This document shows positions 37,242 to 44,486 of a stretch of DNA of 64,000 bases, piece by piece. Numbering within the stretch: position 1 is the first letter of the stretch; every line of letters starts with the position of its first letter. A model generated the notes under the pieces. That model made no database searches, had not been told where the DNA came from, and saw only the letters and a program-made list of their open reading frames with translations. Source of the DNA: Alistipes sp. (GTDB lineage: Bacteria > Bacteroidota > Bacteroidia > Bacteroidales > Rikenellaceae); the NCBI GenBank assembly GCA_017483225.1, contig JAFULF010000025.1:110469-174468 (forward strand), read 5' to 3'. The position numbers and the translations under genes are program-made.

Positions 37242-37842
37242 GAACTTTTTTAAGCGATTCTTTGATTTTTGGATTGCCCTCGTGGCATTGCTCTGCCTCT
37301 CGCCACTGCTGGTGGTGGTGTGGGTATGGCTCCACTTCGCCAATAAGGGTGCGGGTGCGCTCTTCTTGCAGGAGAGGCCGGGACTGCACGGGCGGGTGTT
37401 TAGGATTGTGAAGTTCAAGACGATGACCGACGAGCGGGGTGGTGACGGGGAGTTGCTGCCCGATGCCGAGCGTCTGACGAAGGTGGGCCGCTTCGTGCGC
37501 TCAACATCGATAGACGAGCTGCCGCAGCTTGTCAATGTCTTGAAGGGGGATATGTCGCTCATTGGCCCACGGCCACTGCTTGTGCAGTATCTGCCGCTGT
37601 ATAGTGCCGAGCAGATGCGCCGCCACGATGTCCGCCCGGGAATTACGGGATGGGCGCAGGTGAATGGGCGCAATGCCATCTCGTGGAGCGAGAAGTTCAA
37701 GCTCGATGTGTGGTATGTGGACAACCTCTCGCTGACAACAGACCTGCGAATAATATTTATAACAATAAAGAAGGTGCTTCGTCGTGCGGATATCTCATCG
37801 GCAACCTCCGTCACAATGGAGCCTTTCAATGGGGAGAATTAG
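37231..37842 (+). CDS. pglC: Initiating sugar-phosphate transferase (PglC-like)
   Basis: Transfers a sugar phosphate from a UDP-sugar to undecaprenyl phosphate, starting repeat-unit synthesis. A 203-residue monotopic phosphoglycosyl transferase: one hydrophobic N-terminal segment (FDFWIALVALLCLSPLLVVV), FRIVKFKTMTDE, STSIDELPQLVNVLKGDMSL (catalytic Asp-Glu) and IGPRPLL, then DVRPGITGWAQVNGRN. This size matches PglC and not the longer WbaP/WcaJ. The ATG pair at 37231 overlaps the previous gene. Confidence 0.92.
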   Translation: MMYRNFFKRFFDFWIALVALLCLSPLLVVVWVWLHFANKGAGALFLQERPGLHGRVFRIVKFKTMTDERGGDGELLPDAERLTKVGRFVRSTSIDELPQLVNVLKGDMSLIGPRPLLVQYLPLYSAEQMRRHDVRPGITGWAQVNGRNAISWSEKFKLDVWYVDNLSLTTDLRIIFITIKKVLRRADISSATSVTMEPFNGEN

Positions 37843-37845
37843 AGT

Positions 37846-38442
37846 ATGTATCTTTATGGAGCGAGCGGACACGCAAAGGTTATCGTGGAGATATTGGAGG
37901 CGTGTGGCATTGAGGTTGAGGGGCTGTTCGATGATAGTGAGGCAGTAGAGAGCCTCTTCGGATACCCCGTCTGCCGATATGGTGAGGAGCACAACGGGCA
38001 GATGATTATAAGCATTGGCAATAATGGTGTCAGACGGAGCATCGCCGAGCGTGTTGGCGGTAAGTTCGGCGTGGCAATACACCCCTCGGCGGTAATCTCG
38101 CCAAGGGCTGCGATAGGCGAGGGTAGTGTTGTTATGCAGGGGGCTGTTGTGCAGGCGGAGGCGAAGGTTGGCCGCCACTGCATCGTCAATACGGGTGCGA
38201 CTATCGACCACGAATGTCATCTGGGCGACTATGTGCATATCTCGCCAAATGCGACCCTCTGCGGTAATGTTACCGTCGGGGAGGGTACACAGATTGGTGC
38301 GGGTGCGGTTGTCGTGCCGGGGGTGCATATCGGCAAGTGGTCGCTCGTCTGTGCCGGCTCGGTGGTCACGAAGGATATCCCCGACAATTGTATAGCATCG
38401 GGCAACCGCTGCGAGGTGGTAAAGTATTTGAATAAAGAGTAA
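37846..38442 (+). CDS. pglD: UDP-4-amino-sugar N-acetyltransferase (PglD/NeuD family)
   Basis: A 198-residue two-domain protein: an N-terminal Rossmann-like part (MYLYGASGHAKVIVEILEA) and a C-terminal left-handed beta-helix (IHPSAVISPRAAIGEGSVVM, DHECHLGDYVHISPNATLCG). It should acetylate the 4-amino group of the UDP-trideoxy-hexose made by the neighbouring aminotransferase. His216-type catalytic residues correspond to INTGATIDHECHLG-like sequence here. It is three bases after pglC and 11 bases before the pglE-like gene. Confidence 0.88.
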   Translation: MYLYGASGHAKVIVEILEACGIEVEGLFDDSEAVESLFGYPVCRYGEEHNGQMIISIGNNGVRRSIAERVGGKFGVAIHPSAVISPRAAIGEGSVVMQGAVVQAEAKVGRHCIVNTGATIDHECHLGDYVHISPNATLCGNVTVGEGTQIGAGAVVVPGVHIGKWSLVCAGSVVTKDIPDNCIASGNRCEVVKYLNKE

Positions 38443-38453
38443 ACAATATATCT

Positions 38454-39698
38454 ATGCAGAAGCGAATATATCTCTGCCTGGCGCATATGTCGGGCGAGGA
38501 GCAGAAGTTTATACAGGAGGCATTCGACACCAACTGGGTGGTGCCGCTGGGCCCCAATGTAAATGGTTTTGAGGCGGACCTCGAAGCCTTTGTTGGCGAG
38601 GGTAAGAGTGTTGTTGCCCTCTCGGCAGGCACGGCGGCAGTGCATCTGGCGCTGGTGGCGTGTGGTGTGCAGGCGGGCGATGAGGTTATATGCCAGTCCT
38701 TCACATTCTGTGCCTCTGCCAACCCGATTAAGTACCTCGGTGCTACGCCCATCTTCGTCGATTCGGAGCCCGACACGTGGAATATGTCGCCCGATCTGCT
38801 CGCCGAGGCTATCGAGGAGCGTATCGCCAAGACGGGGCGCAAGCCAAAGGCGATAATCCCCGTATATCTATATGGTATGCCGGCGAAGATGGACGAGATT
38901 ATGGCGGTGGCCGACCGCTACGATATCCCCGTTATCGAGGATGCTGCCGAGGGCTTCGGCTCCCGCTTTGATGGTCAGGTCTGCGGCACCTTTGGTCGCT
39001 ATGGCGTGCTCTCGTTCAACGGCAACAAGATGATTACCACCTCGGGTGGTGGTGCCCTCATCTGCCCCGACGTGCAGAGCAAGCAGGAGGTTATGTTCTA
39101 CGCCACGCAGGCACGTGAGGCCTACCCGTACTACCAGCACGAGCATATAGGCTACAACTACCGTATGTCGAACATCTGCGCTAGTATAGGGCGTGGACAG
39201 ATGACCGTCGCCGAGGCTCATATCGCCCACCACAAGCATATATGCGCACTATATAAGGAGTTGCTTGCCGACGTTGAGGGGGTTACGCTGCACGAGAACC
39301 CGTCACCACGCTACGACAGCAACTATTGGCTCTGCACCATACTGCTCGACCCGTCACTGCGTGTGCAGGGCGAGGAGTCGGCATATGCCGAGCAGGTGGA
39401 GGGTGCCGTCGGCGGAGCTGCCGGCGTGACCCACTGCGCCGCATCGCTGCGTACCGATTGCGAGCCTAACAGCAACGTCGAGGCTATGCGTATCGCTCTG
39501 GATAGGGCAGGCATCGAGGCCCGACCTCTCTGGAAGCCGATGCACCGCCAGCCTGTATATGCCGACTCGCCGGCATACGTGAACGGTGTCAGCGAGTGGC
39601 TCTTCGCACGAGGATTGTGCCTTCCGAGCGGCCCGTGCGTGAGCGACGAGGATGTGCGATATATCGTCGAAAACCTCAAATCGGCAATTTTGAAGTAG
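38454..39698 (+). CDS. pglE: DegT/DnrJ/EryC1/StrS aminotransferase (PglE-like)
   Basis: PLP-dependent sugar aminotransferase, 414 residues, expected to form a UDP-4-amino-4,6-dideoxy sugar. Seen: NWVVPLGPNVNGFEADLEAF, VVALSAGTAAVHLALVACG, VIEDAAEGFGSRFDG and SFNGNKMITTSGGG with the PLP Lys192; RPLWKPMHRQP near the C-terminus is typical. With PglD and PglC it forms a bacillosamine-like initiation module. The 4,6-dehydratase (PglF) needed upstream of it is not in the window. It ends the capsule operon. Confidence 0.92.
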   Translation: MQKRIYLCLAHMSGEEQKFIQEAFDTNWVVPLGPNVNGFEADLEAFVGEGKSVVALSAGTAAVHLALVACGVQAGDEVICQSFTFCASANPIKYLGATPIFVDSEPDTWNMSPDLLAEAIEERIAKTGRKPKAIIPVYLYGMPAKMDEIMAVADRYDIPVIEDAAEGFGSRFDGQVCGTFGRYGVLSFNGNKMITTSGGGALICPDVQSKQEVMFYATQAREAYPYYQHEHIGYNYRMSNICASIGRGQMTVAEAHIAHHKHICALYKELLADVEGVTLHENPSPRYDSNYWLCTILLDPSLRVQGEESAYAEQVEGAVGGAAGVTHCAASLRTDCEPNSNVEAMRIALDRAGIEARPLWKPMHRQPVYADSPAYVNGVSEWLFARGLCLPSGPCVSDEDVRYIVENLKSAILK

Positions 39699-39811
39699 CT
39701 GCACCCGAAAAAGTAGTTGGAAATTGTCGTTTTGGTAATAGCTGATAATCAGCAATTTACGAATTGTTGTTAAAAAAGATTAAAATTTTATTGAAATTTT
39801 TTAATAAAATA

Positions 39812-39843
39812 TTTGCACAGAATAAAAAAAGCCCTTATCTTTG
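39812..39843 (+). promoter_or_regulatory. Canonical promoter of the small RNA candidate
   Basis: TTTG (39812-39815), a 20-base spacer and TATCTTTG (39836-39843) match the Bacteroidota consensus exactly. No protein start follows for over 600 bases, but a folded region with a U-run does. The pglE stop is 110 bases upstream. Confidence 0.8.
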
Positions 39844-39849
39844 CAGTGA

Positions 39850-39986
39850 AGTTTTAAGGTTCATTTTAGGTTAGTAGTTTTAGGTTGGTTGAGGAAATCG
39901 GCGGTTGCAAGGCATAGGGCTTTGCTAAGACTCCCAGGAGGTGCTCTCTTGGATGAGTCGAACACCACCGAAGACCTCATTTTTTT
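39850..39986 (+). ncRNA. Structured small RNA candidate, ~137 nt, own promoter and terminator
   Basis: A canonical promoter ends 6 bases before and a run of seven Ts ends it. The 3' part closes by a long-range helix: GAGG 39891-39894 with CCTC 39975-39978, and TCGGCGGT 39898-39905 with ACCACCGA 39964-39971 (one mismatch). Inside are two hairpins: 39907-39913 with 39919-39925 (loop ATAGG), and 39929-39933 with 39955-39959 extended by 39934-39940 with 39946-39952 (loop GTGCT). The 5' part carries three TTTTA(A)GGTT units. The layout resembles known Bacteroidales promoter-to-terminator RNAs (for example the Bacteroidales-1 motif) or a 6S-type RNA, but I cannot assign a family. Start and end are inferred. 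Confidence 0.7.
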
Positions 39987-40108
39987 GTTTTTAGGGGTAA
40001 CTGCTTCCTTAACTTGCGTGCGCCACGATGGTCACATACGCCGAGTATGCTCCCACCGTGGCGTACTCGTTAGCGTTGCATTTACCGCCTAAAAAGCAAA
40101 AAAAAAGT
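39987..40108. repeat. Palindromic intergenic repeat, family 1 (core orientation A)
   Basis: A large imperfect palindrome, from TTTTTAGGGGTAACTGC to TTTACCGCCTAAAAA, with inner arms CGCCACG/CGTGGCG. The 43-base core 40021-40063 is the exact reverse complement of the core at 41662-41704, while the flanks of the two copies are in the same orientation. Confidence 0.8.
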
Positions 40109-40118
40109 GTTTTACTGT

Positions 40119-40279
40119 TGCGCAAAAGGTGGCGCACAAGTTTAATGGCTATTAAGGGAGTTAAGGGATATTAAGGGGTGTTAATGTTGCGCAATACGTT
40201 GCGGATTCTTACGACCTTGTCGCAAATCGCTTAGCGTTCCCCTTAATACCCTTTAATCGCCTTTAACAACCTTTACCGT
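40119..40279 (+). repeat. Intergenic repeat, family 2
   Basis: GCGCAAAAGGTGGCGCAC, then ATTAAGGG-type units, GTTGCGGATTCTTACGACC and CCTTTAA-type units, then TTGCGCAAAG. The left and right arms are roughly complementary, so the unit can fold. Copies lie at 42005, 48731, 63198 and in reverse at 17900. A run of nine Cs follows at 40361-40369. No gene is seen in this spacer. Confidence 0.7.
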
Positions 40280-40416
40280 TGCGCAAAGTCCCCTTCTGCA
40301 CGCCCCTCGCCCCTCTTTACCGTTGCGCAAAAGCACCATCGCCTGCGCCCTCCTTCTGCACCCCCCCCCGCAAAAGGGGCTTTTTCAATCTTTTATGAAA
40401 TAAAAAATGGCGACAA

Positions 40417-40447
40417 TTTGTTGTTTCAAATAAAAGTGTTATCTTTG
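40417..40447 (+). promoter_or_regulatory. Promoter of the rpsF-rpsR-rplI operon
   Basis: TTTG (40417-40420), 19-base spacer, TATCTTTG (40440-40447). A perfect 14-base palindrome, GCTAAATATTTAGC (40452-40465), sits at the expected transcription start, 25 bases before rpsF. Confidence 0.85.
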
Positions 40448-40489
40448 CGGCGCTAAATATTTAGCAGATAACTAATTTTTATAAACATT

Positions 40490-40837
40490 ATGAACAATTA
40501 CGAAACCGTTTTCATTGTCACTCCGGTGCTCTCTGAGGCTCAGGTAGCAGAGGTTGCTGACAAATTCCAGGGCGTTATTACCGAGAACGGCGGTCAGATT
40601 GTGAATGTAGAGAATTGGGGCTTGAAGAAGCTCGCATACTCGATTCAGAAGAAGACTACCGGTTTCTACTTCCTGGTAGAGTTCACCGGCGAGGGTTCGC
40701 TTATCAACACTTTGGAGACCCAGTATCGCCGTGACGAGCGAATTATCCGATTCTTAACTTTCAAGCAGGACAAGTACGCTGTCGAGTATTCCGAGAAGCG
40801 CCGTGCAAAGCTTGCTAACAAAAACAAGGAGGAGTAA
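40490..40837 (+). CDS. rpsF: Ribosomal protein S6
   Basis: A 115-residue small-subunit protein that binds the central domain of 16S rRNA with S18. It begins [19 protein letters not shown] and contains [21 protein letters not shown] and [11 protein letters not shown], both diagnostic. It is first of the conserved rpsF-rpsR-rplI operon, 3 bases before rpsR, with a strong promoter. Confidence 0.98.
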   Translation: MNNYETVFIVTPVLSEAQVAEVADKFQGVITENGGQIVNVENWGLKKLAYSIQKKTTGFYFLVEFTGEGSLINTLETQYRRDERIIRFLTFKQDKYAVEYSEKRRAKLANKNKEE

Positions 40838-40840
40838 ACT

Positions 40841-41116
40841 ATGGCAGAGAATGTTCAGGCAGGCGAACTGCGTTACCTCAACCCTGTATCGGTTGACGTA
40901 AAGAAGAAGAAGTATTGCCGTTTCAAGAAACTCGGCATCAAGTATGTAGATTATAAGGATGGCGAATTTTTGAAGAAGTTCCTCAACGAGCAGGGTAAGA
41001 TTCTCCCACGTCGTTTGACCGGTACTTCGCAGAAGTTCCAGAAGAAGGTGGCACAGGCTGTTAAGCGTGCTCGTCACCTCGCAATTCTGCCATTTGTAAC
41101 CGATTGTATGAAATAA
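40841..41116 (+). CDS. rpsR: Ribosomal protein S18
   Basis: A 91-residue partner of S6 in the 30S platform. Seen: [37 protein letters not shown] and [12 protein letters not shown], all family signatures. Middle gene of the operon; rplI begins 13 bases later. Confidence 0.98.
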   Translation: MAENVQAGELRYLNPVSVDVKKKKYCRFKKLGIKYVDYKDGEFLKKFLNEQGKILPRRLTGTSQKFQKKVAQAVKRARHLAILPFVTDCMK

Positions 41117-41129
41117 GGAGGAGGCAACT

Positions 41130-41573
41130 ATGGAGATTATTTTGATTAAAGACGTAGAGAACTTGGGCTACGCAAACGATATCGTAAATGTACGTCCCGG
41201 TTATGCCAACAACTACCTTATTCCTCAGGGCTTCGCAAAGACTGCTACCGCATCTGCGAAGAAGGTTCTGGCAGAGAACTTGAAGCAGCGTGCTCACAAG
41301 GATGCCAAGATTCTGGCTGATGCACAGGCTCTTGCAGAGAAGCTCGCTAACCTTCCACTCACCTTCACTGTTAAGGCGGAGGAGGGCCGTATCTTCGGCG
41401 CCGTTACCAACGCAGACGTTGCAGAGGCTCTCGCAGCGAAGGGTGTTGAGGTTGAGAAGAAGAACATCACCGTTGAGGCTATCAAGACCGTAGGTGAGTA
41501 CAAGGCAGTTGTTAAGTTGCACCGTGAGGTTAAGGCCGAGGTTGCACTTACAGTTGTTGCCGAGGAGGAGTAA
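41130..41573 (+). CDS. rplI: Ribosomal protein L9
   Basis: A 147-residue large-subunit protein with the N-terminal motif MEIILIKDVENLGYANDIVN, VRPGYANNYLIPQGFA, a long central helix (~45-75) and a C-terminal domain with GRIFGAVTNADVAEAL. Ends the operon, with a strong terminator 19 bases later. Confidence 0.98.
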   Translation: MEIILIKDVENLGYANDIVNVRPGYANNYLIPQGFAKTATASAKKVLAENLKQRAHKDAKILADAQALAEKLANLPLTFTVKAEEGRIFGAVTNADVAEALAAKGVEVEKKNITVEAIKTVGEYKAVVKLHREVKAEVALTVVAEEE

Positions 41574-41592
41574 TCAATCCTTGCATTGTTAG

Positions 41593-41627
41593 GAGGTCGT
41601 TCCATTTTAGAACGACCTCTTTTTTTT
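41593..41627 (+). terminator. Terminator of the ribosomal protein operon
   Basis: A perfect 10-pair stem (41593-41602 with 41610-41619) is followed by eight Ts. Confidence 0.92.
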
Positions 41628-41746
41628 GTTTTTAGGGGTAACTGCTTCCTTAACTTGCGTTCGCCACGGTGGGAGCATACTCGGCGTATGTGACCATCGT
41701 GGCGTACTCGTTAGCGTTGCATTTACCTCCTAAAAAGCAAAAAAAA
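41628..41746. repeat. Palindromic intergenic repeat, family 1 (core orientation B)
   Basis: Same flanks as the copy at 39987-40108, but the 43-base core (41662-41704) is exactly inverted. Together the two copies flank the small ribosomal protein operon. Confidence 0.8.
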
Positions 41747-41755
41747 CTCTCGTGC

Positions 41756-41880
41756 GTTTAGGGACAACTGCTTCCGCTACTTCATTCTCAGCAATGGGAA
41801 ATACGCTAAGTATGTCCCATCGCCGAGCCTATCGGCGAGCGTTGCAACTCATCACTTAAAATGATTTTTTTTGTAGTGCA
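41756..41880. repeat. Palindromic intergenic repeat, family 1 (variant core)
   Basis: ACTGCTTCCGCTACTTCATTC, then core ATGGGAAATAC..GTATGTCCCAT (41794-41820), GCCGAGCCTATCGGC hairpin and GAGCGTTGCAACT. The same variant core lies at 48553-48579. The bases between here and 42005 hold CCTAAATTCC-type short repeats and no gene. Confidence 0.65.
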
Positions 41881-42004
41881 GGTGGGAAATTAGGGATTTT
41901 AATGAGATTGGGGAGTTTAAGGGATGCCAAGATTACTACCCTTAAATTCCCTAAATTCCTTAAACTCCCTTTGCGCTTGACCTTAATTGACCTTACTTGA
42001 CCTT

Positions 42005-42179
42005 ACGTTGCGCAAAAGGAGGCGCACAAGTTTAATGGCTATTAAGGGAGTTAAGGGATATTAAGGGTTGTTAATGGTGCGCCGAGAAGTTGCGGACTCT
42101 TACGACCTTGTCGCAAATCGCTTGCGTTTCCCTTAATACCCTTTAATCTCCTTTAACAACCTTTCCTGTTGCGCCAAGT
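42005..42179 (+). repeat. Intergenic repeat, family 2
   Basis: Closely matches 40119-40279 (TTTAATGGCTATTAAGGGAG, then GTTGCGGACTCTTACGACC, then CCTTTAA units, then TTGCGCCAAG). The following ~170 bases to the small gene at 42355 are AT-rich, presumably the promoter region of the surface-protein locus. Confidence 0.7.
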
Positions 42180-42354
42180 CTGTTGCGCCTATACTTACGG
42201 GGCGGCCTCTTATTCGTGATAAAAAATAGGCGATTCGTTGAAAAAAATAAAAATCATAATTAGAAATAATTTTTAATAATTATTTTTACGACGTTATACC
42301 TATGTATATTTATTACAGGGATTGGTTAGATTTAGTTGATTTATAGATACGAAG

Positions 42355-42498
42355 ATGATTTTTAGCGAGAAAAAGATTTATGAGGAGCCGCAACTCTTCC
42401 TCACGGAGATGCTGTGCGAGCGTGGCTTTGCCGGCACTCTTGACCCTGAATACGATTTCGACGACGACGTTGTCGAGGAGGAAGATGAGTGGATTTAA
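42355..42498 (+). CDS. Small acidic peptide preceding a surface lipoprotein gene
   Basis: A 47-codon frame, MIFSEKKIYEEPQLFLTEML to DDDVVEEEDEWI, ending 25 bases before the lipoprotein ATG. It shares Y-E-x-P (residues 9-12) and E-R-G-F-A (22-26) at identical spacing with the 46-residue peptide at 63776-63916, which also precedes a secreted-protein gene by 32 bases. This conservation of pattern and place argues that both are translated. There is no signal peptide. The function is unknown; a leader peptide or small partner of the fimbrillin-like protein is possible. Confidence 0.65.
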   Translation: MIFSEKKIYEEPQLFLTEMLCERGFAGTLDPEYDFDDDVVEEEDEWI

Positions 42499-42523
42499 TG
42501 ACAACCTAACGAAACAGAAGATT

Positions 42524-44422
42524 ATGAAGAAGATATTTGCATCACTATTCGCAATCGCAGCCATCGTGGGTTGCGCACAGAACGATATCGAGGAGATTGC
42601 TCCGAAGATTCCGCTCGAAAAGGGCGTTATGGAGGTGGGCACTGCCGGCGAGGCAGATGATGCCAGCCGTGCTACGTTTGACAAGGCGCTCCAATTCTCG
42701 TGGGAGGCGGGTGACCGTATGGCCGTGCTGCAAGGTTGCACGGGCGCACCGCAGCAGAGCCTCACGCTCACGGGTGGCGAGGGTACGACCAGCGCACGCT
42801 TCCGTAGCGAGGAGTTTGAGTATGTGGCCAACACGACTGCTGCCTTCCACTTCGTATATCCTGCATCGTGCGCCACGCTGACCACCTCGGGGGCAACCGT
42901 TGCGCTCCCTGCGCAGGACGGCGTTTGGAATCCTATCCTTGTGGCTTCGACCGAGCCAACTACTCACGATGCTATCGAGAATGTTGATTTGCAGTCGCTT
43001 ACGGGTTGCCTTGGTATCCGAGTATTCAGCAACAACAAGAGCGACGCTCTCGCAGTCAAGAGCATCTCTGTCAAGGCGGAGAATAACTTCCTCGGCGAGT
43101 TTGTCGGCACGGTGGGCTCCGATGGCAAGATGACCTATACGCCAAATGGCACGACCAACCAGTTTACGGTCAATGTTGCCGATATGGCAAGTGGCGTTAT
43201 CGACAACGAGTACCGCTTCGAGGTGCTGCCTGTTGATGCGGGCGTTGTGACCGTAACCCTCACCGACGAGAACGATAATGTCATCACCCTCTCGACCAGC
43301 GGCAACAAGCTCTTCAAGGCTCACACCATCACACGTATCAACGTGGCGTGGAACCCTACCGTCAGCCTCGGAGGTGTGACTACGTGGTACGAGGAGACCA
43401 TCGCAGGCAAGGAATCGACGCTTAATGGTGGTGATGTGCAGTTCACGGGCGTTACCGCCAATGGTGGCAAGGTTACGCATATTGCTTGGAAATACAACGA
43501 GGGTGAAGCTTGGAACCTGCTCGAACTCAACGATAAGCAGAACCTCAAACTGACGGGTATCGGTAGTGGCACCTACTATGTCTGCGCCGCTATTCAGGCT
43601 CCGGATGGCACCTGGAACTATTCGCCGGAGAGCTATCAGGTTACCGTTACCGCCAAGCCTACCGTGACATATAAGGCACGCTCGACCTACGCCTATAACG
43701 ATGGAACGTCTGTGCGACAGAATGTTCTTGCCGACCGCACCAGCATCATCTACGAGAGCTATACAATCTCGAATAGCGACGACTTTACCAATGCGCTGCT
43801 TAATACCTCGGCCGCAAAGTTCGTCTATGGCTCGTCGGAGTGGGATGCCAACACGGCAGGCACGGTAAATAGTGCGCTCGCTTTGGGGCAATATGGCTGT
43901 TATGTTAAAATTCCGTTCGTAGAAAACAGTGCCGTTTCCCTCGAATCGGAGAATCAGAACATCTACGTTACGGGAGTGCCATATAGTGTAAGTGGCGAAG
44001 GTGTAAGCTCTATTTCGGGATGGACAAATAGCAGTACAACAGATACTGGCAATTACCTCCTGATAAAAGATGGAGGCTCTATAACCTCTCCAAGTCTTTT
44101 CTATGCGAGTACAAATTGTACTTACGACATCGTGTTAAGTTCGTATGTTTATTGCTATCGAGGTTCGTATACTAGTGCAACTTATAGACTGTCAATGCAG
44201 ATGAATCCGTCGATCGGAGCAACTTTTAGCGAGGATTTGTCGGGTGGAATATTATTGGACAATACAACAAGTGGATATAGGTTTGTGGAGAAGACTCTGA
44301 ATACTACATTGAGCCAAAACTCGGGAATCAAGATAAGCACAAGCAAAGTGTCTTCCAGAGGTCTGGCGGTCGTCACTACGCCAGGTATGAATATAGATGT
44401 AATCAGTGTAAGGTATAGATAA
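42524..44422 (+). CDS. Fimbrillin-like surface lipoprotein with switchable C-terminus
   Basis: A 632-residue lipoprotein from ATG 42524 (MKKIFASLFAIAAIVGC, lipid Cys17). The N-terminal region (RATFDKALQFSWEAGDRMAV, FHFVYPAS, LPVDAG..VTLTDE) has the beta-sandwich pattern of Bacteroidales fimbrillin-like proteins. The middle (~295-440) is beta-rich. The C-terminal ~180 residues begin at QYGCYVKIPF (456-465). The gene is GC-rich up to that point and AT-rich after it. The switch coincides with a 31-base inverted repeat shared with the opposite-strand cassette at 44487-45075, so the present C-terminus is probably one of two alternatives. A small peptide gene precedes it. Confidence 0.85.
   Translation: MKKIFASLFAIAAIVGCAQNDIEEIAPKIPLEKGVMEVGTAGEADDASRATFDKALQFSWEAGDRMAVLQGCTGAPQQSLTLTGGEGTTSARFRSEEFEYVANTTAAFHFVYPASCATLTTSGATVALPAQDGVWNPILVASTEPTTHDAIENVDLQSLTGCLGIRVFSNNKSDALAVKSISVKAENNFLGEFVGTVGSDGKMTYTPNGTTNQFTVNVADMASGVIDNEYRFEVLPVDAGVVTVTLTDENDNVITLSTSGNKLFKAHTITRINVAWNPTVSLGGVTTWYEETIAGKESTLNGGDVQFTGVTANGGKVTHIAWKYNEGEAWNLLELNDKQNLKLTGIGSGTYYVCAAIQAPDGTWNYSPESYQVTVTAKPTVTYKARSTYAYNDGTSVRQNVLADRTSIIYESYTISNSDDFTNALLNTSAAKFVYGSSEWDANTAGTVNSALALGQYGCYVKIPFVENSAVSLESENQNIYVTGVPYSVSGEGVSSISGWTNSSTTDTGNYLLIKDGGSITSPSLFYASTNCTYDIVLSSYVYCYRGSYTSATYRLSMQMNPSIGATFSEDLSGGILLDNTTSGYRFVEKTLNTTLSQNSGIKISTSKVSSRGLAVVTTPGMNIDVISVRYR
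43888..43918 (+). repeat. 31-base inverted repeat, left copy (recombination site candidate)
   Basis: Exact reverse complement of 45045-45075. It encodes QYGCYVKIPF within the lipoprotein gene. Outside the 31 bases the two sequences diverge at once at the DNA level. Confidence 0.95.
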
Positions 44423-44434
44423 CCTCGTTACACA

Positions 44435-44473
44435 AACGCAATCAGCCGACCTTTTGGGTCGGCTGATTGCGTT
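44435..44473. terminator. 17-pair perfect hairpin shared by the two alternative 3' ends
   Basis: 44435-44451 pairs with 44457-44473 around TTTTG. It lies between the stop of the expressed 3' end (44422) and that of the silent 3' end (44487), so it can serve as terminator in either orientation of the segment. Confidence 0.8.
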
Positions 44474-44486
44474 ATAATCGAGCGAG

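Noticed and set aside
39850-39986. SRP RNA (ffs) or tmRNA as identity of the small RNA candidate
   Set aside because: The conserved SRP apical loop (GGAAGGA..GCAGCC type) is missing, as are a tRNA-like end and tag frame for tmRNA.
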